A stretch of 64,000 bases of DNA from Cadophora sp. MPI-SDFR-AT-0126 (GCA_020747065.1 JAGMVK010000029.1:310001-374000); one strand, 5' to 3'; counted from the stretch's first letter, positions 11,098 to 22,336 are shown. Numbers and translations are program-made. The notes: a model not told the origin generated them from the sequence alone.

Positions 11098-11795
11098 CAG
11101 CCGCATCCTTATCAATCGCCAGAATCGCATTCGCAAGCGAGGGGTCGAAAAGCACTAGAACACCAAACTAATAAAACTGCTTCCGGCGACTTCTTAATAA
11201 CTACAAATTTAATCAATATAGTAATAGGCTTAAATTAAAGGGGGTATTAGGGGCTTTTATTCTTAAAGAGGGTTTTTAAGCTAGAGGTATACTTGTTATA
11301 TAATTTCTAGAGAGGCACTTTTACTAAAAACAAGACAATTTTTAGTATAAAATTTTAATAATTCGCCGACTATGCTACGTATCCTTAATTAAATAATTAG
11401 AGTTTTTATAAAAAGTAAGGGGGCACTTATTTAATCTAATTAAGATATAGTATTTTTCTTCTAAAGCTATATATTTAAAGTTATTAAGGAAAGGGGGGGA
11501 AATACCTACGATGTTTAAAATTTGAGGGGATAGGCTTGGCAAGGCTTGGCACGCGAGGCTAGAAAATCGTGATTTTACCTTACTTTAAAAAACTTTATAA
11601 TTATAAGTCTAAGTTATAAGGACAGTACCTTAAATTAATGCCCTAAGTGCCCCTATTATTATATACAAAATATTAATACTTTTATTAATAGATAGTTGTA
11701 TAGTCGGGAGATATTTGAATCGTGAGTTTGGGATTTTCGCGTTCCTCGCCCCTCGCTTGCGAATGCGATTCTGGCGATTGATAAGGATGCGGCTG
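11098..11795. mobile_element. 698-bp element with about 50-bp perfect inverted ends and a TA duplication
   Basis: Bases 11095-11144 are the exact reverse complement of 11749-11798. TA lies just outside CAG...CTG on both sides (11096-11097 and 11796-11797), as in Tc1/mariner/pogo elements. The roughly 600-bp interior is strongly AT/TA-rich and has no frame, as expected after RIP. The right end abuts the HET pseudogene directly, so its insertion may have removed the front of that gene. Confidence 0.8.
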
Positions 11796-11799
11796 TAGT

Positions 11800-13312
11800 G
11801 GGAAGGGGCTTAGCGGTCCGAGGATCTGCCGGGGGTGGACGACTTGCTCGCTCTTCTCCCTGGTACGATGCACTCTGCATAAACCAGGAGGATTTGGAAG
11901 AGCGAAGTCAGCAGGTCCGGATTATGAGCTCCGTTTTCTCGATGGCTCAACGCGTGCTCATCTGGATGCCCCCACCCATCGACGGCGACACACAAGCGAT
12001 CTCTCTCATCGAGAAGATTGTAGGGTTGTTCTGCGAAGAGAACTCAATATCTATTGAACGCCTTGGCCAAGTGGACAACTTCGACGCATTGAGAGAATTC
12101 AAGGTCGAAAAGCTCCGCCCCATCGAACCCGTAGAGTGGAAATCCTTCTTCAATTTCTACGATCACACATATTTCACCCGGACCTGGTGTATTCGTGAAG
12201 TCAGTGCGAGTCAGAACGCACTCGTTTTGTATGGCCAGACCGAAATCGATTTCAATCTTGTGGCGCTTGCGGCATCTTGGTTCAGCTACGAGTCGGAGAA
12301 ATTTGATGCTATCAGGCACATGAGCAGCGATCGAGGAATAGCGCATGCTGGATTTATGCGACGGAAGAATTAGTCAAGTCTTTCTCTGAGGAACTTACTT
12401 GACCAGACTACTAGCTTCGACTGTTCAGATCCGAGAGACAAGATATACGCAACTCTGGACTTTGCCCTCGATGGGCGAGCCACTTGATCAAGCCGGACTA
12501 CACGAAAACTGAGCTGCAAGTGTACCTTGAGGCTACTATGCAGATGATCAACGAAGACGGCCTCATGTTTCTGTCCCATGTCTTTCACGATGAACACAAT
12601 CCGTGATGACTGGCCTTCGTGGATTCCACTTTGGACTTGTTGGACATTTATGCCTCTCAGTCGTCCTCGTATGTACAAAGCTAGTGGGGCCACTGATGTT
12701 TTCACATATGAACAATCAAGCAGCAATTTAGCGCTGAGGGGCTTTCGGATTGACACGGTAACCACCGTTCACGATCGACTTCTATGGTCGTATTTCGACT
12801 TCTCCGACGATTCGGACGAAAAAGGATCCTTGCTTGAAGTGTGGGCGGAATATGCAACAGGAGAGAAGTCCTCGACGGTGTATCCGACAGGGGAGAAGTT
12901 TTCCATAGCATTCTCCAAGACTATGACGGCCGGTTTCAGCTGCAACGAAGCCAGTTTCGATGCATATACACGACATTTGCTTGCAAAAACTCCTGGTACC
13001 TCTAGCGGTCCTGTCTCTGAAAATGACGGCGATGCCGACCCCCGCGCTTATCAACTCCTAGTTCAGCAATGCACTTGCAATCGAAGACTGCTTCTGACTC
13101 AGAATGGCTACTTAGGAATTGGTCCCAAGGCATTGCAATCAGACGACCAAATTTGGATTCTCTTCGGTGCTAGAACACCAATCGCCTTCCGGCCTAACAG
13201 TGACTATTATCAAGTGGCTGGCGATTGTTATGTCCATGGCTATATGAATGGTGAGGGAGTCCAGGGGTTGGATGCTGGCAAGTTTGTTGATGAGGACGTG
13301 GTGTTGTGTTGA
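11800..13312 (+). pseudogene. HET-domain pseudogene lacking its N-terminus, with a stop and two frameshifts
   Basis: The fragment opens with WYDALCINQEDLEERSQQV, the second half of the HET core, then AQRVLIWM and later FTRTWCIREVS. An in-frame TAG at 12371-12373 interrupts it. The same frame then carries the DPRDKIYATL block (about 12429-12458) before a TGA near 12485. The continuation, starting LIKPDY, is in another frame, and near 12600 the sequence returns to the first frame (DDWPSWIPLW) and runs to 13312. The front of the HET domain is missing; the sequence begins just after the 698-bp element. It is clearly non-functional as written. The N-terminal HET fragment at 2803-3189 comes from a different copy. 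Confidence 0.8.
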
Positions 13313-14325
13313 TGCTGTCTCGCCTGTGCTGACATGGATGGCATTGCTTGAGATTGTGAGGACATTTTGTGACTGTTGAGGTTTGAGTGATAGAGCCTAG
13401 TGCCTTAAATTGTAGGTCACCATAAGCCGATTTTGCAAACGACTGTATTTAAAAGATAAACACTGGGAGATACTAGCTTTCTCAACCGTCGGCTTCAGCT
13501 GGGATGGTTTGATCAGCTCTTTATGACGTTGTGTCGATCTTCGACTCCGGCTTGAGCTCGCAAGCTCAAAGGTGTTTTGACGCCGAATCTTAACTCTCGA
13601 TTAAAACCATCGCCGCCGCTATTAACACTACTACTACCTTAACACTATTCTTACCTTTAATGTAACGTTCTCTTCAACTTGCACTTATAATAGAGGTAGC
13701 TATTGAGGAGACCTTAGCCTTAGTTCAAGACTATAACTTTAGTGATACTAAAGATATCTTAGCACCTTGGCTAGATACTCTAAGAACCCTTATCTCTCAC
13801 TAAATAGAGCTATCTATATAATCTTCGCTAATACAATTACTACTAAACTAGTCTATAGCCCTTATAGAGAGTTAGTTAACTAAAGCTAACGCTCTATATA
13901 AAGTTGACTCTTAATAGCAAAATAGTAGTACTTAAGACTATACGTTAGAGATCAAATAGTTATGTTAGTAATACCTCCCCTTAAGGATAATTTATACGTG
14001 TTCACAAGTATTTTAAATGTACACCCTATCCGAAGCTAGGGGCTTGGCGGTAGTAATTTAGCTATTCAGTCCTCAATTTCTCTACTTTTTATGCTATAGT
14101 CGTCAACGAGTCATGTCATTAGCAGATCAACTGCAGGCTACTTGCTATTCCACCTTGCCATCTATGCTTGTATCTCAAGGAAGAAAAGGCCCTGCATCTA
14201 CCCACTAGCTATCGTATCCTTCAGAGACGCCTAGTAAACTGCCGGAACCTAATGCACAACCCCAATCATTTCAATTTGCATCAGAACCTAGTTGGTAAAG
14301 CCCCAAGTGAACCTACAGTGGGTGA
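13313..14325. pseudogene. RIP-damaged remnant of an unknown coding sequence (13660-13968) within TA-rich DNA
   Basis: Reading from an ATG at 13660, the frame stays protein-like to about 13968 apart from stops at 13663, 13801, 13819, 13849, 13873, 13912, 13915, 13933, 13957 and 13966. Every stop is TAA or TAG, never TGA, which is what C-to-T change of glutamine codons (CAA, CAG) would give. The stretch is full of TpA. This is the signature of repeat-induced point mutation. The original protein is not recognised. The remainder, 13970-14325, shows no gene. Confidence 0.55.
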
Positions 14326-14448
14326 ATGCAAAGATTAGCAGATGAAATAAAAATGGGGGGGGGAGGGGGGCTGCATACTATAGAACTCCGGCTGCGAAGT
14401 CATCGAGCCCCAGAGACAGTGATACAATCGACGAGAGGCAAAAGGAAA

Positions 14449-14816
14449 TCAAAAATTGTACTCATCGTACCGACGTCTTGTGGCTCTGAAAGAACCTCGG
14501 CTGAACATCATCTCCTCGAAAAGATAATGTCTCGACGAAACATGAGTTGGAATGATTTCGAATCCAGCCTCGACCATCTCGTCGTGGGCCCGACGGACCT
14601 TTGTCTTGATACGATCGGTAGATGCGATAGCTGAACGACCAGAGCGAGCCCATGCGACGAGGATCGTGAGCAAGTTGTCCTTGGTGTGGTGAGATCGGTA
14701 GTTGAGACGGTGGGCGAATAGAGGTATTGGATTTGCTTCTTGGTCCAGCCCTCCATTGGCCAGCGGAAGATGTTCTCGATGACGGAGTCGGCGGAGGATC
14801 TTTGTTGGTCTGCCAT
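14449..14816 (-). pseudogene. Small gene of about 120 codons with an apparent frameshift
   Basis: From an ATG at 14816 the first frame reads MADQQRSSADSV through WTKKQIQYL. Near 14713-14729 the sensible frame shifts: HRLNYRSHHTKDNLLTILVAW continues in another frame and stays open to the stop at 14449. The change would be explained by two surplus bases in a CTCT run. I could not find a convincing intron that joins the frames. The product is not recognised. It may be a recent pseudogene, a sequencing slip, or a gene with an intron I missed. A run of G on the plus strand (about 14355-14371) lies just downstream of its stop. Confidence 0.35.
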
Positions 14817-16734
14817 TTTGATTGAGGGACCTTGTGCCTTGGAGATCGTACTTTGGATCATTTGGTTGGATGCCGAAGGTGAGGAGATGATTCGGATTGG
14901 GGCGGTTGCCTGTGGATACCGAGTAATCTGCCTGCAGGTGGAAGGTGCGGTACGTTGCTCAGCACAGCTCTGTGGAAAGAGTTAGGACTAGCTTTCGATA
15001 GAGAGTCTGGTAGGATTTCCGAATTGGAGACCTACTCATAGAGGAAGCTTGTTGACAGTAAGCAGTGGGGAGAGTCAACAAACGCCAATCCAAAAGCAGC
15101 AGCAGGCCTGGAGGCGCTGTGCTCGGAGATCTGGAGCTCTTGTGAAACGCACGAGTTATGACTCTCGGTGGTCGTGGAGTTTCAAAGGTTGAGATGGGGT
15201 AAGGAGGAGAATTTGGAGATTGTGAAAGGTTGAAATTGAGGTTGTCGTGGTGGAGAGTGAATCACGCTAGTGAAGCGGACCAGGCCAATCCAACCGAGCA
15301 ACCATACTGAAGCTAGTGATCAGCTCTATTCACTGCAGTGAACCGAGGAGGTGCCTGGATTGGAGTCTATAAAATAACGCTTTGTCTTGGTCGACCATTG
15401 ACTTGTGCATAATTTTCTTTACTAACTTTTAGAGACGCAATTCACAACGTTTCATGATATGAAGTTTTCTGGAACGGGTAGAATATTTAGGGTCTATAGT
15501 AGTCATGAAAGTCGTTACACTCTCACTTTAATACTTTGAGGCAGTTTTCTCTAGGAGACATTTAGAGGCAAGTGCTCTAATTCAACCCATTCGCACATCT
15601 TTGAGCTCTCAACTCTTATGAAATGATGTACAAGGTAAGCATATCGAATCCGTCAGTTTCCACGGCTCGGAAAGATTCACGTGGCTAACTTCTCGTTTTT
15701 GGCCCAGCCCCTGTCCCAGGTTAAGACAGATTCTGCAGCGTGAATTTGAATGGAATTATCTAATCTAAAGATACTCGCTCATTCACGTTAAGCCTTATCA
15801 GAGATTCGCGGCGGGATTGTGAAAAATCTCGGTAGGTAGATAAGTGATATTGAGACTGCAATGGAGTGACGGCCTGAGAGGACTACTAATATCTCAGTAT
15901 AATGATAAATAAATCCAAAACATTCATCGTTGTTTCTAGATTCGCTAAAACTTCCATGCTTTACAGCCTCATTTGTGGCATTTTCTTGGTGGAGTATTTC
16001 GCGGTATCTACGCCTTTTTCGACAAGTCCAAAACAGATTGTTTTGATATTTGCACGTTCTTAAACTAATTGAAACCAAAAGCAGGTATCATTTCTAATCA
16101 AAATGCAACGCTACCTAGGTACAATGAGTGGTACCATAGCAGTGCTATTAGATGAGATATCCCCTAAACTGCCGATAACACGCTTTTTAGCGCACAGCGC
16201 AGAAGCGGGCCGCTAAATTTACCTACATCTTAAGTCACGAACGCTATCAGACTGTCCCATAAAAAGTGTGTTTAGTACGGCAGTTAAGGAGAAAACAGGA
16301 GACCGAGGGTAAATAAACAAATCGCTTAATTCAGGGGCTAGTTCAATTTAAGCGAGCTTAGACCTGAGTGCCCTTGAATAGCCCAGATTGTTACATATTC
16401 AACGGCATGTAGACAGGATTTGTGAGCTAGATTAATTGAGCATCTGTACTCTCTGCATTGGATTAGTTACTGGGATACCGACATGGATAGATCTGGTTTA
16501 ATGAAATGAAGCGTGAAAGCCATCAACGAGTGACCCGCCCCCACTATCGAGGAGAATCGTTATCACGACAACCTAACCTATTAAGATGCTTATCTCTAAT
16601 CTCTATCACTTGATTCCACTCTTGGCTCATCTGTCGATATGAGTACATTTAGCCCACTATCGGACCTTTATAATATGCTGCACCGGACCGTGTATTGAAC
16701 AAGATTGAAACATCAAAAAAGTGTAAAGCAAATT
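14817..16734. other. Intergenic stretch without recognisable genes
   Basis: Only short frames (under 100 codons) without family resemblance are present. The last few hundred bases precede the esterase gene and presumably hold its promoter. No repeat was recognised. Confidence 0.5.
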
Positions 16735-18273
16735 ATGGTCAAAATGCCGTCTCTCCATCTCATCTCCTTCCTCGCCTCCTCAGTCTCTGCCTGCACAAAC
16801 CTCACGTCCCTCACAGGAAGAGCCGACGTTTCGTCCTGGGCGATAAATACCGTCACCCCCTACCCCCTCGGCGACACAACCCACTGCTCCATCTCCGCCA
16901 CAATCGACTCCCGCATCCGCGTCTGGCTCCTCCTTCCCTCCCCACAATCCTGGAACGGGCGCTACGTACAAATCGGGTGCGGCGGCGCCTGCGGCTACAA
17001 CCCGTTCACCAACTCCTATTTTCCCATCAACAACACCCTCTCACAGGGCTACGCCCTCGCTACAACAGACATGGGCGTTCCATCCAGTACATCCAATTTT
17101 GATCCTATGAAAGGTGATTTCCAGATGCGTGTTGATTGGGGACATCTTGCTACGCATCTCACTGCTGTGATGGGGAAGCAGGTTGTGGAAGGGTATTATG
17201 GGAGGAAGGTTGAGTATGCGTATCATCTTGGGAGTTCGACGGGTGGGAGACAGGGGCTTGTGGAGGCGCAGAGGTATCCGGAGGATTTTGGGGGTGTGTT
17301 TGTTATTGCGCCGGCGTATAATGAGACGGGCGTTACGACGTACTCGATTGCGTGGAATGCGAGGGCGATGTTGGTTGATGAGGTTGAGTTTGAGCCGGCG
17401 ATGACGGGTGGAGAGGCGGAGTTGATTCATGGGAGGGTGCTGGAGGAGTGTGATGGCTTGGATGGATTGATGGATGGGATTGTGTCGTTGCCGAGGAGGT
17501 GTCATCCGGATATTGAGAGCCTGGTGTGTGGCTTGAACAAGACGACAAATGGGACTTGTATCAGCCAGATGGCTCTTGAGGCGGCGAAGAAAATTTATTC
17601 TGGACCGGTATCGCTGACTGGGCACGAACAGGTGCCTGAGGGACTCCTCCCAGGTTCTGAGGTATCCTGGAATGGCACTTACATACCCAGTACGGCTGGG
17701 CAGCCATCGGCATGGTACACATTCGCCAAGTCATTCCTCTCGTACTATGCTTTCTGGCCAGATCCGGTCATGCCCGTGACTCCATTCTCGGTCAACCTCA
17801 CTGATCCATCTCTAATCAAGCAGACCAGCAAGACAGAAAGTTTGGAGTATGGAGGGATGGCAGATATGAGCAAATTCCACTTACTGGGCGGCAAGATCAT
17901 CATGACTCAAGGTCTCCAGGACGTTGCCGTTGCTCCTGGATTTGCAAAGGATCTCTATGAGCATGTAGGTCTAGCGATGGGCTCCACTCGGGATGACTTC
18001 TTCCGCTTCTTTGAAATGCCTGGCGTGAATCACGTTTCTGGCGGCCCTGGAGCGGATCAATATGATTCTCTTGGTGTGTTGGTGGATTGGGTTGAGAATG
18101 GTGTTGCTCCGGAGGTAATTGTAGCCGAGCATCATGGTGAGGATGGGAGTGTGGAGTTCTCGAGACCGTTGTATAGGTATCCGATGGTGGCGGGGTATGA
18201 TGGGGTGGGCGATCCTAAATCGTGGGAGAGCTTTGGACCGGTGGGGGATAGTGAAGAGTTTTGGAATTTGTGA
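16735..18273 (+). CDS. Secreted tannase/feruloyl-esterase family protein with altered CS-D-HC motif
   Basis: The intronless gene encodes 512 aa from the ATG at 16735, or 509 aa from the second ATG at 16744. The N-terminus (MPSLHLISFLASSVSACTN) is a signal peptide. The body follows the tannase family (PF07519): NGRYVQIGCGGACGY, YALATTDMG, the nucleophile elbow HLGSSTGGRQG, an acid loop near GLQDVAV, and PGVNHVSGGPGAD near the C-terminus. Family members split plant or gallate esters outside the cell. Fungal members normally have Cys next to the nucleophilic Ser and Cys after the catalytic His, joined by a disulfide. Here these are Ser (codon 17233-17235) and Val (18034-18036), while Ser, Asp and His remain. 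It could be an active enzyme stabilised differently or one with new specificity. No neighbour points to a cluster. Confidence 0.85.
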   Translation: MVKMPSLHLISFLASSVSACTNLTSLTGRADVSSWAINTVTPYPLGDTTHCSISATIDSRIRVWLLLPSPQSWNGRYVQIGCGGACGYNPFTNSYFPINNTLSQGYALATTDMGVPSSTSNFDPMKGDFQMRVDWGHLATHLTAVMGKQVVEGYYGRKVEYAYHLGSSTGGRQGLVEAQRYPEDFGGVFVIAPAYNETGVTTYSIAWNARAMLVDEVEFEPAMTGGEAELIHGRVLEECDGLDGLMDGIVSLPRRCHPDIESLVCGLNKTTNGTCISQMALEAAKKIYSGPVSLTGHEQVPEGLLPGSEVSWNGTYIPSTAGQPSAWYTFAKSFLSYYAFWPDPVMPVTPFSVNLTDPSLIKQTSKTESLEYGGMADMSKFHLLGGKIIMTQGLQDVAVAPGFAKDLYEHVGLAMGSTRDDFFRFFEMPGVNHVSGGPGADQYDSLGVLVDWVENGVAPEVIVAEHHGEDGSVEFSRPLYRYPMVAGYDGVGDPKSWESFGPVGDSEEFWNL

Positions 18274-20674
18274 ATCTTTCAAAGATGCCTCACATGGGAC
18301 GAAGGATATGTCGAGGGGACGCAATAATGCTCAACGAGATAGGTGTTTTTTGGGGTGGCTCTTTCGAGATCATCCTCACCCATACATGCTACATGAGGAA
18401 ATCAGGTGGGACTATTATAGACACATGTGTAACTCGAGGTTTCCAGCTTCAGCACCCTCATCCGCGCCCGTAAAGCAGATCCACTGTGAGGAAATGTTGT
18501 GGAAATTAGCAACGAAGTGAAAAAGAGAAAGTAGAAAGAAGCAGAATCAACACCGTCAGGACTGCCTGTCAGGTGCTGGTCAGTACCGAAAACAGTTCCA
18601 GCAACATGATCAGCCACTGGCTGCACCTAAGGAAAATTGCGAGCTGATGCGAAACGAGCTATGAATTCCTCGTATTTCACAGCTCGAGAGGTAATGATAT
18701 GCGAAGCCAGCCACGGCAAGGACAAATGATAGCAAAATGTTCATCAAAACTCACTCTCCTGCCTGCTTTGATTCGATACGACGCGGAAGCCCATTGGACA
18801 TCGAAATTGACACTAGAGTTGGTAGGCCCGATTTTGGTGGACTACCAGCTGGTCGGGTGGCAGCACCCCGCCATAAATAAAACATGACAGTAATGAATCG
18901 ACGAGAACTGTTTGCCTTCAACCAAGCTGATCTCAGCCTCAGTGGTCTTCTTCGAAACATCTTTGAAAACACCGATGGCTTCAATAATTCTCGCAGTGAC
19001 TGCATCATGAAAGGCTTCACAGGTCAGTGAAGTGTGTCGGAAGGCGGGCGATTCGAAGGTAATGCTCTAAATGCAATGCAGGCTTTGCTACGCAATGCAC
19101 TCCAAATAGTCCATCTGGTCGTGAAGTCTCTGGCCTGGCGCGGCCGACTTGTAGGCCTCCTAAGCCATAGATGGCATCATGATCGCGTTAGTGGAATGAA
19201 ATTCGTACGCCGTGCGGTCGCTGTGAGGCCGGCTGGACGTCACAGCCAATGCAGAAGAGAAAACAGAAACGAGACTGGTGCTACTCGGTCTGAGGAGGGT
19301 GAAGTGTGGCGATGAGAGGCTGATCTGAGCATCATACTCTGGTATCTGGCTGGGGTCTGGGCTGCAGTGGGTGAGGTAGAGATGTATAGCCTCACTTCTA
19401 AGGTTTGAAAGAAATGTGGTGAGGACCAATTGATGAGTGATATAGGGTCGGTGGGTGATAGTTGGCAAATATGCCTGTGAAGTGTGTGATCTGGAGTGGT
19501 GGTCGCAGAAACACGTCCGTTTGCTGATGGGATTGGGCTGGCAGCGTTCAATTGGGTGGAGAGAGCAAGAGGCTCGGCTAGGAAGAGGAGCATTTGCCAA
19601 GCGACGGATGAGCAGATGCGATGGTTAACAGAGGAAAGGATATGCCGTGATGAACAGTACAGCAGATTTTGACTGTTCAGTCTCCCGACGAGGCTATCCT
19701 TTCCCCCCCCCCAAACTCAATATTCCCATTCAGCTCTTCCCCACTCATGAAGTAACCGACCAACTCGAACTCCAAAGCACCAAAACTCGACTCGTCCATC
19801 ATGAAACTGAAAAAGCAATAATCTCTAAAGCAAGAAACATAAAACCCATAGGATTATGCAGAACACGCTCTCATACTTATGAAGACCGTCTCAGCACGAA
19901 AATTCACGAAGCAGGCTGGTCATTCCCTCACGGACAACGCGCCCCTTTTATACTCGCGTCTGAACGCGCCACGCTAAAGACCACATCCACTCTCATCCAA
20001 GACCACACTCTCCCCTGCATACAACCGCCCTTCGATCCTCCAACCATATCCCCTCATCGCCTCCGCATGAATCAACTTGGCCATTTCCTGCCCTAGTCCG
20101 AACGTATTGAGGCTGCCAAGCTTGATCTCCGGGAGACACAGTGAGGAATCTCGTTGGACGGAGGGAATTGTGGTGGGGAATTGATTGGAGGGAATCGCGA
20201 AAGGGGCACGAGAGGACGCGGTTGTGTGCAGGACGCTAAGGTGTGTCGGAACTGAAAGTGCAGGCTGTGTCTGGGAAGGCAATCCGCTGAGGCAAGGGAT
20301 TGGTATTGGATTGGAAGAAACTGGGAACTGGCATGAGCTGAGTGGGTGATATATGCTGCTTTGCCCCCCGATTCTTGAAGCCTTGCTGATTGTGTGTCTG
20401 TTTGCGTTCGAAAGAGAGGGATTTGGATCATAACAATAAACAACAGCTTCGACTTCGACGATTGTTTGGATTAAGCCTCGGAATTCAGGTCATCGGACAC
20501 GACGGATTATTCGAAATAATTGTTCGACACATTGATCAAGAGGAATTGTTGTTGCTCAAGATTGATTGAGTATATTGTTCGATATTGTGGTGTTGTACAA
20601 GCTTCATTGTCGATTGATTCGAACTTTCCCTTTTCACATTCAACAATTTCAATTGTCCAGCGGACATATACACA
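18274..20674. other. Long intergenic stretch, probably including the promoter and leader of the KEN-box gene
   Basis: The frames here, the longest being 146 to 149 codons, are low-complexity antisense readings and match no family. A C-run occurs near 19704-19713. The last few hundred bases before 20675 (CA- and TTGA-rich) look like a 5' leader. No RNA gene or repeat was recognised. Confidence 0.45.
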
Positions 20675-22117
20675 ATGGCAACACAAATGGCAAGCACCCG
20701 GCAGCCCTTCGCACCGCTCAACAGCTCGCGTCTCCAGAACCTCACCAGCCTCAAGAACCGACAGAATGGTATGCATCTTCCTCATAATCAATTCAAACCA
20801 ACCCCACTACACCCCCTCTTCAATCCAATTCAATTACAATCCCTCAATCAATTCGAGCCCAATTGAGATTCAATTATGACAACCGATCTCACACCCTCTC
20901 TAGCCATCACAACCCTAACCTCCCCTACAAAACGCAAAGCCAATACCTTCGACTTCGATGATTGCGCAGACAATTCCGAGAACATCGACCCCATCATCTT
21001 CCTCTCCCCAAAACGCTCCAAGCACCCCGATGGAAGCCACTCCAAAGATACACTCTGCAAACCCGCCCCAGTCAATTATTTCCTTAAGCGCGCACCGCCC
21101 TCTCCCAATGACTTCTCGTCCATCAAATCTACCTCCTCTGCAGCAGCAAGACCGATACTAAGTGCTCGCTCTCCCGTGAAGCCCAGACTCGATACTGCAC
21201 GCTCGACACCATTGAGTGCACCTGCTGGACGCAGTCCTACAAGAAAGAGGATTGGCATATTGAACAGACGCAAGACAGGAAGTCCATTCACACGCGTTGA
21301 TCCCCCACGTTTCTCTACATCCTCCACATCATCTTCCTCCAGCTCAGGATTCAGCATCGATGCCGCACTCTCAGGCACCATCCCCTCCTACACTGCTCGC
21401 CAGCCCCAAGCTGCACCTGCTCCTGCTGCTCAGGCATTGCCCATCCCAGCCTTACATCAAGACGTAGCGAAAGACAGCTGGTTCTTTGACATCCACGAAG
21501 ACACCGAGGAGGAACTCGCTACCAACCTGATGGAGCACGGTGCGTGCACGCTGGACATCTCTTCTGACGAGGAGAGTGCCGCACGAGAACGTGATGCGAG
21601 GGGCAAGGAGAATGTCCCGCCTGTGGATGACGTTAGTCAGACCAGGACGGCACTTTCTGCTTCTTTGGTGGGGTCTACTGGTATGGCTGGCGTGCTTGAT
21701 GCTGAGGCTGAGATGCGTGATATCAAAGCTCGTCTACATCGTGCTTCGCGTCGGCAAAGAGCGGATGAAAATGCTATCGATGTCGATCGTTCGCCGCTGG
21801 GTGATCTTGCGGCGGAGGACTTCTATGCTGAGGGTGTGTTGGCGGGTGAGGTTGTTGTTGTTGCTGAGGATGGTGAGCAGGAATTTGAGCAAGACCGGGA
21901 ACGGGAGCAGAGCGTAGGCGTTGTTGGTGTAGCTAAGACTTTTGACTTCACGGCTGAGGTCGTGGGCAAGGGGAAGGGTGTTGAGGTTGATGTGGAAGGG
22001 TTGGTTGGGAGGAATGAGGGTGTGGAGGGAGGTAAGGCTAGGTTACTTGAGCCGATTGAGAAGGTTGAGGAGGGGTGGAGCGTTTGGGAGAGTGGGAGTG
22101 CTAAGGGAGATGAGTAG
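20675..22117 (+). CDS. KEN-box protein, candidate cell-cycle-regulated (APC/C) substrate
   Basis: There are two exons, 20675-20768 and 20868-22117, with a 99-bp GT-AG intron; the product is 447 aa. The N-terminus (STRQPFAPLNSSRL...SLKNRQN) looks like a conserved short motif. The middle is Ser/Pro-rich and disordered, with basic patches (SPTKRK, SPKRSK, SPTRKRI) that suit nuclear import and CDK sites. RGKENVPP at about residues 276-283 is a textbook KEN box, the recognition signal of the Cdh1-activated anaphase-promoting complex. A minimal RxxL (RPIL, about 126-129) is also present. The C-terminus is acidic and Glu/Val-rich. No catalytic domain is seen. I recall similar unnamed ascomycete proteins but cannot assign a gene name. 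Regulation by APC/C is inference from the motif. Confidence 0.7.
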
Positions 22118-22277
22118 ACGAAGTACATAGGCATGTCTCTTGTTCATTTTGGTCTACGTATTGGGTTGGTCTAAGTGCTAGGAAATATCGGCGTATTGTT
22201 GGAGTTTGGACTTGGTCTGGCTTGGTCTGGGCTGGGCTGGGGAAATGCCTTTGTGTATACGCTATGGAGTGCTTGGG

Positions 22278-22336
<59 letters not shown>

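Noticed and set aside
3517..11795. A single large transposon using the 3517 repeat as its left end and the 11798 repeat as its right end
   Set aside because: The 3517 ends pair with 3954 and the 11095 ends pair with 11798, each with its own duplication. They are separate small elements with unrelated ends.
2803..13312. One HET gene split by an 8-kb insertion
   Set aside because: Both fragments contain the W-x-D-A-x-C block with different bases and residues, so they cannot be the two halves of one gene separated by a simple insertion.
14355..14371. A G-run resembling a quadruplex or regulatory element
   Set aside because: It is two uninterrupted G blocks with one A rather than four spaced runs; a simple homopolymer tract is the plain explanation.
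17041..17625. A 194-codon minus-strand frame inside the esterase gene
   Set aside because: It is an antisense shadow of the GC-rich coding frame, full of Arg/Pro/His, without domain resemblance.
19160..20443. Frames of 102 to 149 codons on both strands before the KEN-box gene
   Set aside because: They are low-complexity Ser/Pro/His-rich readings, overlap each other on opposite strands and match no family.
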